The notes: generated by a model not told the origin, from the sequence alone. Counted from the first letter of the stretch, positions 37,400-45,792 are shown. The stretch: 50,998 bases of DNA from Syntrophorhabdaceae bacterium (GCA_009783195.1 WRHP01000007.1:2534-53531); one strand, 5' to 3'. Made by a program: numbers and translations.

Positions 37400-38407
37400 G
37401 TGGAGCACAAGGTGTCGTTTCGCGGGACGGGAAAAGAGTATTTCGGCATCTGGATTGTGAATACACTTCTTAAGATCGTTACGTTTAGTGTTTATACGGC
37501 GTGGGCGAAGGTTCGCAAGCGGCGCTATTTTGCCGGAAAAATATTTATGGATGACGAGCCGTTTGAATACCTTGCAAGTCCCAGGGCTCTTTTCCGGGGA
37601 TGGCTTGTCGCGGCGGCGGCGATTGTGGCCTATACATGCGCGGATTATTTCAGCAAGATGCTTGGAATTGTCATATCGCTCATAATAATGGCGTTTTTCC
37701 CCTGGGTCGTGGTGAAGTCGCGCATCTTCAATTTCCGAAACCAGTCTTGCCGGAACATCCGGTTTGGTTTTGCTCCGAAATACGCGGAAGGCTACCGTGT
37801 CATGCTTGGATGGCCGCTGCTGGTTCCGTTTACTTTGGGCCTCCTGATCCCATACGTGTTCTATCGCCAGAAGAAGTTCCTTGTGGAAAACAGTTCATAC
37901 GGAACGACGCCATTTCGTTTTACCGCGACTCCGAGGGAATTCTACAGGATTTACACAACACTCGTGTTTAAGGTGGTGTTGTTCTCGTTGGTCTTTATTG
38001 CTGTCTTTGTCGGTGTAGCTATGTTTGTGCCTAAACAGGTGGGGATTTATATCTTGATGTTTCTGTCTGTATTGCCGTTTTTCTTGGTGGTTGTCTATTT
38101 TAAAACCGCTATTGCGAATCTGGTCTGGAACTCTACGGAACTTGGAGGACTGAAGTTTCAAAGTTCGATGGATGTAATGGACATGTGCTGGCTCTATTTT
38201 TCAGGCGGCGTTGCCGTCATTTTTTCGATGGGACTTCTTTTTCCTTGGGCATCGGTCCGCGTGATGCGCTACCGGTGTGAGCGGTTGTCGGTTCATTCAC
38301 AAGAAGGGATCGGTCAATTCATTGCGGATACGGCATCGGCTTCCGTCGGAGCCGTGGGCGAGGAGATCGGCGATTTGTTTGGTATGGACGTGGATTTCGG
38401 TTTCTGA
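37400..38407 (+). CDS. DUF898 (YjgN family) multi-pass membrane protein
   Basis: 335 residues. Opens VSFRGTGKEYFGIWIVNTLLKIVTFSVYTAWAKVRKRRYF, the DUF898 signature, and contains a second copy-like half (GTTPFRFTATPREFYRIY). Five to seven hydrophobic helices are visible, for example near residues 70-90, 95-110, 135-155, 195-225 and 270-290. Function unknown. GTG 37400 has GGAGG four bases upstream. The last base of its stop codon is shared with the ATG of the next gene, an M48 protease, so the two are probably made together and may act as a membrane pair. Confidence 0.88.
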   Translation: MEHKVSFRGTGKEYFGIWIVNTLLKIVTFSVYTAWAKVRKRRYFAGKIFMDDEPFEYLASPRALFRGWLVAAAAIVAYTCADYFSKMLGIVISLIIMAFFPWVVVKSRIFNFRNQSCRNIRFGFAPKYAEGYRVMLGWPLLVPFTLGLLIPYVFYRQKKFLVENSSYGTTPFRFTATPREFYRIYTTLVFKVVLFSLVFIAVFVGVAMFVPKQVGIYILMFLSVLPFFLVVVYFKTAIANLVWNSTELGGLKFQSSMDVMDMCWLYFSGGVAVIFSMGLLFPWASVRVMRYRCERLSVHSQEGIGQFIADTASASVGAVGEEIGDLFGMDVDFGF

Positions 38408-39870
38408 TGCGGACTGACGGCTTCTACTACGATGGGTTAAGCTCCCACCGGGTGCAGGTTGAGGTGTATCTGGTTTCGGGGGGGGTGATGATCCACGGAC
38501 CGGGAGTGGACATCAAGGCGCCGCTTGCCTCGGTTACCCTCGAAGAAGCCGTGGGTGGCGGACGAAGCGTGCTTCGGTTTGCGGACGGCGGCATGTGCGC
38601 TTTTGACGATGCGCCGTTCGCGGATCAGGTTTCTGTAGCGCAGGGGAAACGGGTGGGGTTGTCGCGGATCAGCCGCTGGGAGAGAAGCCTTTTTCTGTCC
38701 ATAGTGGCGCTTTTGATCGTGGCGGCTGTCGTGGCGGTAGCCGTACGGTATGGAGTTCCGGCGCTTTCCCGCAGAGTAGCTTTTATTATTCCGCTTGATG
38801 TCGAGAAGCGGTTGGGCGAGGAGGTGCTGGCGGCGCTCGACAAGGTTGTTTTCAAGCCATCCGGTTTGCCTGAAGAAAGCATAGAACGCCTCAGCGTGGC
38901 TTTTCATGACGTAGCGCAAGGAACTTCTATCGGGGACAACGCGCGTATCCTGTTCCGGAAGGGCGGGCGGCTTGGCGCCAACGCGGTTGCGATTCCATCG
39001 GGGATTGTGGTAATGACCGATGAACTTGTGCTGCTGGCCCAGGACGACTGGGAAATCGCGGCGGTGATGGCGCACGAAGCCGGGCATATACGCGGACGCC
39101 ACAGTATGCGGCATCTTCTGCAAAATTCGATGACAGCGCTTATTGTCTCTGCCGCGATCGGCGATTTTACCTCGGTTTCGTCGATGGCGGCGGCCGCGCC
39201 GACGCTTTTGATCAACGCGAAGTATTCAAGAGATTTCGAGCGGGAGGCGGATGCGGAGTCTGCCCGCTATCTCTTGAGCCGCGGCGTCTCCTGGCGGAAA
39301 TTTGCCGACATGCTTGAGCGGCTGGAAGCGGACCATGAGCGGAAAATAAAAGAAAAATCTTCGCAGGCTGAGCTGAAGAGAATTTTAGAATCTTTAGATG
39401 AAGTGGAAAGGAAAAAAGAGAGGACTTCAAGATCTTTAAATGAACTGGAAAACGAAAAAGACAGAATTTCAAGATCTTTAGATGAGCTAGAAAGCGAAAA
39501 AAACAGGATTTCAAGATCTTTGGATGAACTGGGAAACAAAGAAGAGCCTTTGCGGGCTGAGCAAAAAAGCAAAGAGAGCATTTTGAAATCTTTAGATGAA
39601 CTGGAAAGCAAAAGAGATAGGATTTCGAGATCTTTATATGAACTGAAAAGCAAAAAAGAGACGATTTTAGGATCTTTAGATGAACTGGAAAGTAAAAAAG
39701 AAATGATTTTAAAATCTTTAAATGAACTGGAAAGCGAAGAAAAGTCTTCGCAGGCCGAACAGGAAAGCGAGAAAAAATCCTCCCTGGCTGAAGACTACCT
39801 GTCGTCCCATCCGCCCGTTCAGGAGAGAATAAGGGAGCTGGAGTCTATTTTCCGTCAAGATGGATCATGA
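38407..39870 (+). CDS. membrane M48 metallopeptidase with inserted coiled-coil repeats
   Basis: 487 residues. An N-terminal beta-rich region (1-90), one membrane helix at about 97-115, then the zinc protease domain with HEAGH at 223-227 (VMAHEAGHIRGRHS) and the third-ligand motif FEREADAESARYLL near 280. A coiled coil follows at about 315-460, made of a 14-residue repeat close to SLDELESKKERISR, eight copies spaced 42 bases apart with one longer step. The M48 C-terminal motif reappears after it (SSHPPVQERIRELES). The repeat DNA is AT-richer than its surroundings, suggesting expansion. The 3' end overlaps the reverse-strand yjbQ by 26 bases. Substrate unknown. Confidence 0.9.
   Translation: MRTDGFYYDGLSSHRVQVEVYLVSGGVMIHGPGVDIKAPLASVTLEEAVGGGRSVLRFADGGMCAFDDAPFADQVSVAQGKRVGLSRISRWERSLFLSIVALLIVAAVVAVAVRYGVPALSRRVAFIIPLDVEKRLGEEVLAALDKVVFKPSGLPEESIERLSVAFHDVAQGTSIGDNARILFRKGGRLGANAVAIPSGIVVMTDELVLLAQDDWEIAAVMAHEAGHIRGRHSMRHLLQNSMTALIVSAAIGDFTSVSSMAAAAPTLLINAKYSRDFEREADAESARYLLSRGVSWRKFADMLERLEADHERKIKEKSSQAELKRILESLDEVERKKERTSRSLNELENEKDRISRSLDELESEKNRISRSLDELGNKEEPLRAEQKSKESILKSLDELESKRDRISRSLYELKSKKETILGSLDELESKKEMILKSLNELESEEKSSQAEQESEKKSSLAEDYLSSHPPVQERIRELESIFRQDGS
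39376..39756 (+). repeat. 42-bp tandem repeat inside the M48 protease gene
   Basis: The core TCTTTAGATGAACTGG or a close variant starts at 39391, 39433, 39475, 39517, 39589, 39631, 39673 and 39715. The step is exactly 42 bases, except one 72-base step (42 + 30) that holds a QAEQ-like insert. 42 bases encode two heptads, so unit changes keep the coiled coil in register. Confidence 0.9.
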
Positions 39871-40249
39871 TGTTGCGTGTGCGCGGGCCGTCGAATTCGC
39901 ACAAAAAGATCGACTGCCAGGTGCCCAGCGCCAATTGCCCCGCCTCCACGAATACATTGGTTCCAGAGCCTATCAGCCCCGCCTTGATGTGGGCGTGCGC
40001 GTTTCCTTCGAGATGGCGGTAGAAACAATCGGTCGAAGGGGCGATTTTTTCGAGGCAGTTGAGAATATCTTCCCGGACGCTTGGGTCGGTATTCTCGTTG
40101 ATGGTGACCGCCGCGGTAGTGTGCGGAATGAAGATATGGCAGATGCCGCTTTTGATCCCGCTGTCGCGGACGATTTGCCGGATGTGTTTTGTGATGTCGA
40201 GGAAAAGCTGCTTGCCTTCGGTCTTAACGGTGATTGTCTTGAATGGCAT
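39845..40249 (-). CDS. yjbQ: YjbQ family protein
   Basis: 134 residues, UPF0047/YjbQ family: SGICHIFIPHTTAAVTINENTDPSV near the middle, YRHLEGNAHAHIKAGLIG and the ending LGTWQSIFLCEFDGPRTR. The conserved histidines form a metal-like site. Some members have a weak thiamine-phosphate synthase activity, so the name secondary thiamine-phosphate synthase is sometimes used; the true role is not settled. It is the only reverse-strand gene in the first 46 kb, lies tail to tail with the M48 gene (26-base overlap), and is divergent from maf. Confidence 0.93.
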   Translation of the reverse strand: MPFKTITVKTEGKQLFLDITKHIRQIVRDSGIKSGICHIFIPHTTAAVTINENTDPSVREDILNCLEKIAPSTDCFYRHLEGNAHAHIKAGLIGSGTNVFVEAGQLALGTWQSIFLCEFDGPRTRNIMIHLDGK

Positions 40250-40393
40250 CTGTTTGCTCCGTTCAGGCCGGGAGATGTAAACGCATTGTAAATAACCCGC
40301 GACTTAAAGTCGTCAGGTTTCTTTGCAAGGACTTCTATAATTATTACGTCAATGTTGCTTAAGGGCAATACGGTGTCTGCCCCGTGGCGAAGT

Positions 40394-40423
40394 TTGGCGT
40401 AACAAGGCGGATACCAATATAAT
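40394..40423 (+). promoter_or_regulatory. candidate promoter of maf
   Basis: TATAAT (40418-40423) with TTGGCG (40394-40399) 18 bases before it. Initiation about seven bases after the -10 box would fall at or next to ATG 40431, giving a transcript with little or no leader. Confidence 0.5.
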
Positions 40424-40430
40424 TGTGTTT

Positions 40431-41060
40431 ATGAAGCCGAACAGTCAGTTGATCCTGGCATCAGAATCTCCTCGCCGCAAAGAATTGCTGTCCGCTTTGG
40501 GAGTGCCGTTCCGGATTGTGCCTTCGGGGGTGGACGAAATATCCTTTCCCGGAGAAGCGCCTGCGCGTTTTGCTATACGGGCGGCGATGGATAAAGGGAT
40601 GGAGGTCGCGCAAAAGCATCCTTTTTCCTGGGTTCTTTCCGCCGACACGATTGTTGTGATCGACGGCGCGATTCTGGGCAAGCCAAAGGATCGGGCGGAC
40701 GCCCGCCGGATGCTTTCCCTGCTCGAGGGGCGCGAGCACAAGGTTTACACTTCGCTGTGTCTGCTTTGCGGGGAACGCGGATATCGGGACGCGGGGACCG
40801 AGGTAACGCGCGTGTTTTTCCGGTCTCTTGCAAGGAACGAGATCGCCGCGTATGCCAGAACGGGCGAATGCGACGACAAGGCGGGCGCCTATGCCGCGCA
40901 GGGCGCGGGGATGCTTTTAATCGATCGTATCGCGGGGTCATTTTCAAACGTGGTGGGGCTTCCGATGACCCGCGTTGTTTCTATGTTCAAGAAGGCGGGA
41001 TTGATCGCGGCTTCCTGTTCGGGGTCCCGTTTTTACCGGTTTGCCGGAGGGAAAAAATAA
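40431..41060 (+). CDS. maf: Maf family nucleotide pyrophosphatase
   Basis: 209 residues from ATG 40431 (MKPNSQLILASESPRRKELL). Members hydrolyse non-standard or canonical nucleoside triphosphates such as dTTP, UTP or modified bases. Visible: the SxRR motif in ASESPRRKELL, the catalytic-site VLSADTIVVIDGAILGKP, and the KAGAYAAQG segment. An in-frame GTG six bases earlier is possible. No ribosome site is seen near either start, which fits a leaderless transcript from the promoter just upstream. The stop overlaps the yggS start (TAATG). Confidence 0.93.
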   Translation: MKPNSQLILASESPRRKELLSALGVPFRIVPSGVDEISFPGEAPARFAIRAAMDKGMEVAQKHPFSWVLSADTIVVIDGAILGKPKDRADARRMLSLLEGREHKVYTSLCLLCGERGYRDAGTEVTRVFFRSLARNEIAAYARTGECDDKAGAYAAQGAGMLLIDRIAGSFSNVVGLPMTRVVSMFKKAGLIAASCSGSRFYRFAGGKK

Positions 41061-41758
41061 TGGAGTATGGCGCTACGGTTGCTGAAAACGTCGCTCGCGT
41101 GTTCGACCGGATCGCGCGCGCCGAGCGCCGCGCCGGACGCGCGCCGGGGTCGGTGAAGCTGGTCGCGGCGTCAAAATCGCAGTCGCTTTTGATGATAAAG
41201 GAAGCATACGCCGCAGGGCTTACGGTTTTTGGGGAAAACTATGTCCAGGAGGCGCAGGAGAAAATCTCCGGTCTTCCGGACGCCGAGTGGCACATGATAG
41301 GGAAACTCCAGGGAAACAAGGTTCGCAAAGCCGTCTCTTTGTTTTCATGGATTCAAACGGTTGATTCCGGCAAGCGGTTAGAAGAAATCTCCCAATGCGC
41401 AGTCGAAGCGGGGAAAGTTGTGCCGGTATTGCTGGAAGTAAACCTTGGAGCCGAAGAGAGCAAGGCGGGGATCTCCGCGAACGAGCTGCCTGCCGTGGCC
41501 GAAGTTTCCGAGGGTTTGCGCGGCGTCAAAGTTTCCGGGTTGATGGCGATTCCGCCATACGGGATTGATCCTGAAGAGAGCCGGCCGTATTTCGTCCGGT
41601 TGCGTAATTTAAGGGATGCGCTTGCCAGGCGGATGCCTTCGCTGGAGCTGCCGGAACTGTCTATGGGGATGTCGGGCGATTTTGAGGAGGCTATCGAGGA
41701 AGGGGCGACGATTGTGCGTGTGGGAACCGCGATTTTCGGCGTCCGGTCATGGAGGTAG
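41060..41758 (+). CDS. yggS: PLP homeostasis protein (YggS/PLPBP family)
   Basis: 232 residues, single TIM-barrel alanine-racemase-like fold that binds pyridoxal phosphate without a known enzyme activity and helps vitamin B6 and amino-acid balance. The PLP lysine is Lys39 in LVAASKSQS; other motifs are FGENYVQEAQEK, WHMIGKLQGNKVRK, LSMGMSGDFEEAIEEGATIVRVGTAIFG, of which only the core residues are needed. ATG 41060 overlaps the maf stop by one base. proC follows after four bases, a common pairing. Confidence 0.95.
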   Translation: MEYGATVAENVARVFDRIARAERRAGRAPGSVKLVAASKSQSLLMIKEAYAAGLTVFGENYVQEAQEKISGLPDAEWHMIGKLQGNKVRKAVSLFSWIQTVDSGKRLEEISQCAVEAGKVVPVLLEVNLGAEESKAGISANELPAVAEVSEGLRGVKVSGLMAIPPYGIDPEESRPYFVRLRNLRDALARRMPSLELPELSMGMSGDFEEAIEEGATIVRVGTAIFGVRSWR

Positions 41759-41762
41759 AAAA

Positions 41763-42572
41763 ATGAACGGCTTGGGGTTTGTCGGCGCGGGGAATATGGG
41801 AGAGGTGATGATCCGGGGGGTGATCCGCGCCAAACTCTACTCCCCGGAACAGGTGATTGTGTACGATACGGCGCGAGGGCGGTCGGAGGTGCTTAATCAA
41901 CGCTTCGGCGTGGTCGTTGCGTCCTCTGTCGAGGAGTTGCTTTCCTTGTGCGATACCGTTGTTGTGGCCGTGAAACCGCAGGTATTGCAAAGCGCTCTGG
42001 ATTGCGTTCCAAGGGAGGCTGCTTGCGGGAAGACATTTATTTCCGTCGTGGCCGGCGTGAAGGCGGCGGTCTTTGAGCGCGCTTTGGGAGAGGGCGCAAA
42101 GATCGTGCGAACCATGCCCAATGCTCCATCTCAGGTAGGGATGGGGAGTACCGGAGTCTATTTCTCCGCTGATGCCGGCCCGGAGGTTCGCAAACGCGTG
42201 CTTTCGATCTTTTCCTCTTTCGGGGAAGTGGCGGAGATGCCTCGTGAAGATTTGTTGGATGTCGTTACGGCGTTGTCAGGATCAGGCCCCGCCTACGCGT
42301 TCATGTTTGTGGAAGCTATGGCGGACGCCGCTGTCCGGGCCGGGATGATGCGCGGCGAGGCGTGCCTGCTTGCGGCCGCCACGCTGGAGGGAGCGGCGCG
42401 GATGGTCCGCGAGACAGGGAAGCACCCCGCGGAGCTAAAAGATATTGTGATGTCGCCCGGCGGTACTACCGCGGCCGGAGTGGAGGCGTTGGAGCGCGGA
42501 GCGTTTCGCGCGACGGTTATGGACGCTGTTCTGGCTGCATGGCGAAGGTGCCGCGAACTGGGTGGTCAATAA
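41763..42572 (+). CDS. proC: pyrroline-5-carboxylate reductase
   Basis: 269 residues from ATG 41763 with GGAGG seven bases upstream. It reduces pyrroline-5-carboxylate to proline with NAD(P)H. Rossmann loop GFVGAGNMGEVMIRGV at the N-terminus; the late LSGSGPAYAFMFVEAMADAAV and the ending block MSPGGTTAAGVEALE are the family signatures. The track upstream in the same frame belongs to shadow sequence inside yggS. It lies between yggS and yggT, a widespread order. Confidence 0.96.
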   Translation: MNGLGFVGAGNMGEVMIRGVIRAKLYSPEQVIVYDTARGRSEVLNQRFGVVVASSVEELLSLCDTVVVAVKPQVLQSALDCVPREAACGKTFISVVAGVKAAVFERALGEGAKIVRTMPNAPSQVGMGSTGVYFSADAGPEVRKRVLSIFSSFGEVAEMPREDLLDVVTALSGSGPAYAFMFVEAMADAAVRAGMMRGEACLLAAATLEGAARMVRETGKHPAELKDIVMSPGGTTAAGVEALERGAFRATVMDAVLAAWRRCRELGGQ

Positions 42573-42592
42573 AGCGGAAGGGGTAAGAAAAG

Positions 42593-42892
42593 ATGTTCAT
42601 CGCCAGAAACTTTATCGTGGCGATCGCCACCGTTGTTGATTACGTTTTGCTGGCTTACATGTGGGTTTTCATCATCCGGGCCGTGCTGTCGTGGGTCAGC
42701 CCCGACCCGTACAACCCGATCGTCCGAACGATCTACGCGCTTACCGAGCCGGTGCTCTCGCCCCTGCGCAGAAAGCTTCCGCTATACGCGGGCTCCATAG
42801 ATTTCTCTGTCGCTGTCGCGGTGCTGATTATCATTTTTCTGCAGCGCTTCGTAGTACGATCGCTCTTTGAGCTTGCTTATCAGGCGTGGTGA
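42593..42892 (+). CDS. yggT: YggT family membrane protein
   Basis: 99 residues, one copy of the YGGT domain. Two hydrophobic helices with the conserved WVFIIRAVLSWVSPDPYNPIVR and LTEPVLSPLRRKLP. In other bacteria YggT-like proteins are linked to osmotic tolerance or division, not proven here. ATG 42593 follows GGAAGGGGTAAG. The last bases overlap the next gene; in Geobacter-like genomes, as I recall, a divIVA gene often sits between yggT and this next gene, but not here. Confidence 0.92.
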   Translation: MFIARNFIVAIATVVDYVLLAYMWVFIIRAVLSWVSPDPYNPIVRTIYALTEPVLSPLRRKLPLYAGSIDFSVAVAVLIIIFLQRFVVRSLFELAYQAW

Positions 42893-43173
42893 AGCAACCG
42901 GATACTCCGTATGCCACTTTCTCCGTGCGTGTGGTTCCTCGCGCGTCGAAAGAAGGCATCGCCGGTTTTGAGGGAGGAGTGCTGCGGATTCGCCTGAACG
43001 CTCCGCCGGTGGAAGGGAAGGCAAACGAGGCGCTGACGCGGTTTCTCGCAAAGGCGCTTGGCGTTTCCCGTGGAAGCGTTACGCTGGTATCCGGCGAAAA
43101 GGGGCGCAACAAAATTGTACGGATCGATGGAATGACCCCGGAAGCGGTTCTTTCCGTACTTGGTTTGCTTTAA
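42886..43173 (+). CDS. DUF167 (YggU family) protein
   Basis: 95 residues. Core YATFSVRVVPRASKEGIAGF, then LRIRLNAPPVEGKANEALTRFLA and VSGEKGRNKIVRI, the DUF167/UPF0235 signature. Function unknown; conserved small alpha/beta protein. Two in-frame GTG codons at 42886 and 42889 both overlap the end of yggT; which is used cannot be told. It is the last gene of the compact forward block before an AT-richer region. Confidence 0.92.
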   Translation: MVKQPDTPYATFSVRVVPRASKEGIAGFEGGVLRIRLNAPPVEGKANEALTRFLAKALGVSRGSVTLVSGEKGRNKIVRIDGMTPEAVLSVLGLL

Positions 43174-43869
43174 ATCAAAACCGCAGGGAGCAGCCCTGAT
43201 TGAAGTTGTTTTCGGCAGGAGCGCTAAAAAGCAGTAGAAATTATTGATTTCATTCAAAAAAACGCTTGTGTTTTATAGGATTCCGCAGTAAATTTAAAGT
43301 TCTTGCATGGTGTGAGCGGCTTGTGATCCGAAAAAGCTTACACAAGGCCCATTATCAGAAGTTTGATACAAAGAGAGCAGGAAGAAATTGCAGCTTATAT
43401 TCCCTATCCCCTTTCTGACTGTTTTTGCTTGGGTTGCTGTATTCTTATCTTGTTTTATCTTTTCGATAAGTTTATTTAATCTGGTATCCGTAAAGGTCTC
43501 TTTTTATAAAATATAACTGAGTAGCATAGGCTCTGTTGCTTAAGTAAATGTATAAACTTTACAGAGACGATATAAGTATGACTGAACGTAGAAGCTCATC
43601 TTGTTTGCATAAACATAAATACGTAATATTTTTATTGGAAGCCGTAACGATATTTACGGCGCCGGGTTATATGCGTGTCGATAATTCGTGCGGGAGCGTT
43701 CTTGCTGAAGTAGGGTGTTATGTCGGCGGAAATGTCCCCTTGGCGGAGTAGAAATCATATTTGCATTGGATTAATAAGGTCATAAATTGGATGCGTAATA
43801 GAGACGCTTTGCTTGTTTTGTGAAGCGTTGAAATTACAGAAAATATCCTTAAGAGGAGGTTAGGTTATC
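43174..43869. other. 696-base gap without a confident gene
   Basis: AT-richer than the genes to its left. It contains a weak hairpin after the DUF167 gene (CAGGG/CCCTG near 43182), a possible small hydrophobic reading frame (43388-43516), and a 67-residue ATG frame (43548-43751) with no ribosome site and no recognisable family. A possible promoter pair TTGCAT (43761-43766) and TAAATT (43783-43788) with 16-base spacing lies before the dehydrogenase gene. Confidence 0.6.
43388..43516 (+). CDS. possible 42-residue membrane peptide
   Basis: A TTG-started frame reading MQLIFPIPFLTVFAWVAVF followed by a second hydrophobic stretch and a short basic end (KVSFYKI). AGGAAG lies three bases before the TTG. 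The whole peptide is one long hydrophobic segment that could cross the membrane. No family is recognised and AT-rich DNA often gives such frames by chance, so this is only a candidate. Confidence 0.22.
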   Translation: MQLIFPIPFLTVFAWVAVFLSCFIFSISLFNLVSVKVSFYKI

Positions 43870-44913
43870 ATGAAAGTTATTCAAGCGATGAATGAATATG
43901 GGCATGAACAGATTATATTTGTTCACGATAAGGCGGCGGGGCTCAATGCGATTATTGCGATTCATAGCACGGTGTTAGGGCCTGCGCTTGGCGGGACTCG
44001 TTTTTGGAATTATGCCTCGGAAGAGGATGCTTTGTTTGATGTGCTGCGTCTGTCGAGGGGGATGACATTAAAGAACGCGGCGGCCGGCCTTAAACTCGGA
44101 GGCGGTAAAGCGGTAATCATTGGTGATCCCAAAAAGTTAAAATCCAGGGATTTTTTCCGCACGTATGGCAAATTCATAGATGTGTTAGGCGGCAAATATT
44201 ACACGGCGGAAGACGTTAATACAAGCGCTACTGATATTGCTCACATAAACGAGGTTACGAAATTTGTATCGGGAACTCCTGAGGTGAGCGGCAACCCGTC
44301 ACCGTTTACCGCTCGTGGCGTCTATATGGGCATGAAAGCAGGCGCAAGCGTTAAATTTGGTTCCGACTCGCTTCAAGGCAAAACGATTGTAGTGCAAGGG
44401 CTTGGAAGCGTTGGGTATTTATTATGTGAACACTTGAAAAAAGAAGGAGCAAGTCTAAAAGTTTACGATATTAACCCCGCCGCGACGGAAAAAACTATAA
44501 AAGAGTTTGGCGCTACAGCTATCAAGGCTGAAGAAGTTTTAACGGCAGAATGTGACATATTCTCGCCCTGTGCGCTTGGCGCGGTGTTAAATACTAATAA
44601 TGTAAGCAGCTTGAAATGCAAGCTTGTAGCTGGGGCGGCTAATAATGTGCTTTTAGACGCGGCAACGGGAGATGCATTGGATAATATGGATATTCTGTAT
44701 TTGCCAGATTATATTGTCAATGCGGGCGGCGTAATTAATTGTGGCATGGAAATACCCGATGGCAATTATGATGTTAATGTAATTAACACTCAAGTTGACC
44801 AGATATACGACACGACGCTTAAAATAATTGCGCTTTCTAAAGAAAAACGCGTGAGTACATATAGAGCGGCTGATGAATATGCGGAAGGTATTGTGGCCGC
44901 TGCTAAAAAGTAA
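43870..44913 (+). CDS. leucine/phenylalanine/valine dehydrogenase family
   Basis: 347 residues. NAD-dependent oxidative deamination of a branched-chain or aromatic amino acid. The catalytic lysine is Lys80 in LKLGGGKAVIIGDP, the same number as in Bacillus leucine dehydrogenase as I recall, and the Rossmann loop reads VQGLGSVGYLLCEHL. Other family segments are GPALGGTRF, TAEDVNTSATD and PDYIVNAGGVINC. Length fits leucine dehydrogenase (about 365) rather than glutamate dehydrogenase. A strong GAGGAGGT ribosome site is 11 bases upstream. Base composition is visibly lower in GC than the neighbours, suggesting transfer. Confidence 0.9.
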   Translation: MKVIQAMNEYGHEQIIFVHDKAAGLNAIIAIHSTVLGPALGGTRFWNYASEEDALFDVLRLSRGMTLKNAAAGLKLGGGKAVIIGDPKKLKSRDFFRTYGKFIDVLGGKYYTAEDVNTSATDIAHINEVTKFVSGTPEVSGNPSPFTARGVYMGMKAGASVKFGSDSLQGKTIVVQGLGSVGYLLCEHLKKEGASLKVYDINPAATEKTIKEFGATAIKAEEVLTAECDIFSPCALGAVLNTNNVSSLKCKLVAGAANNVLLDAATGDALDNMDILYLPDYIVNAGGVINCGMEIPDGNYDVNVINTQVDQIYDTTLKIIALSKEKRVSTYRAADEYAEGIVAAAKK

Positions 44914-45087
44914 AATCGTATAACTTAAAGCACGCCGTTTTTAAAAGTTGGCACGAGTTTGATATCGTGCGGTTAGGCTCTTGCTTATGTTTGTTGTGTC
45001 TTACGTAAAGCGCCCGCCCGGAAAGCGGCGGGGTGTGGTATTGTACGAAGAAATATCCCATACCAAGCCAGTCAGGAAGGAGAAGAA

Positions 45088-45783
45088 ATGAGATACTTTG
45101 TGGTAGCTATTGTCTGTTTGGCGCTTGTCATGTCGTCGGGGATCGCCTTGGCTGCCGGCGCCACGACGCTGAAAGGAGAAAAAGAGAGGCTCGGTTACAG
45201 CATCGGCATGGATTTGGGAGGCATGCTGAAGCGGCAATCCCTCAATGTGGACCCGGACGCGGTGGCGAAAGGGCTCAAGGATGCTTATACGGGCGGGAAG
45301 ACTTTGCTTACCGAAGAAGAGATGCGCCAGGAAATCCAGGCGCTTCAGACCAAACTTATGGAAAGGCAAGCAGACGAAATGAAAAAGCTGGGTGAGAAAA
45401 ACAAAAGTGATGGCGAGAAGTTCCTGGCGGAAAACGCAAAGAAAGAAGGGGTGAAAACCCTTCCGAGCGGGCTGCAGTACAAGGAACTGAAAGCGGGAAC
45501 TGGTAAAACTCCGAAAGCCACTGACTCTGTGACCACCCACTACTCGGGCACGCTGATCGACGGGACCGAGTTCGACAGCTCCTACAAGCGCGGAGAGCCT
45601 GTTTCTTTTGCGGTTTCAGGAGTAATCGCCGGCTGGACGGAGGCGTTGCAGTTGATGAAGGAAGGCGCCAAATGGCAGCTCTTTATTCCGTCGTCGCTTG
45701 CGTACGGCGAGCGTGGAGCCGGGCGGGACATCGGGCCTAACTCCACCCTCATTTTCGAAGTTGAGTTGATCAAGGTCCAGTAG
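45088..45783 (+). CDS. secreted FKBP-type peptidyl-prolyl isomerase (FkpA/Mip-like)
   Basis: 231 residues. A signal peptide MRYFVVAIVCLALVMSSGIALA with likely cleavage after residue 22, an N-terminal helical dimerisation domain (LGYSIGMDLGGMLKRQ to KKEGVKTLPSG), then an FKBP domain with GLQYKELKAGTG, HYSGTLIDGTEFDSSY, VIAGWTEALQLMKEG and IPSSLAYGERGAG. This is the Mip/FkpA architecture, a periplasmic chaperone and prolyl isomerase. ATG 45088 follows AGGAAGGAGAAG. The gene stands alone, with a hairpin after its stop. Confidence 0.95.
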   Translation: MRYFVVAIVCLALVMSSGIALAAGATTLKGEKERLGYSIGMDLGGMLKRQSLNVDPDAVAKGLKDAYTGGKTLLTEEEMRQEIQALQTKLMERQADEMKKLGEKNKSDGEKFLAENAKKEGVKTLPSGLQYKELKAGTGKTPKATDSVTTHYSGTLIDGTEFDSSYKRGEPVSFAVSGVIAGWTEALQLMKEGAKWQLFIPSSLAYGERGAGRDIGPNSTLIFEVELIKVQ

Positions 45784-45792
45784 TCTTTAAGG

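Noticed and set aside
39376-39756. CRISPR or satellite interpretation of the 42-bp array
   Set aside because: The array is in frame inside a protease gene and encodes heptads.
43527-43540. GGCTCTGTTGC resembling an IS6-family end
   Set aside because: No second end, no transposase and no target duplication seen nearby.
43548-43751. 67-residue forward frame
   Set aside because: No ribosome site, no recognisable family and an unremarkable composition; noted only in the gap description.
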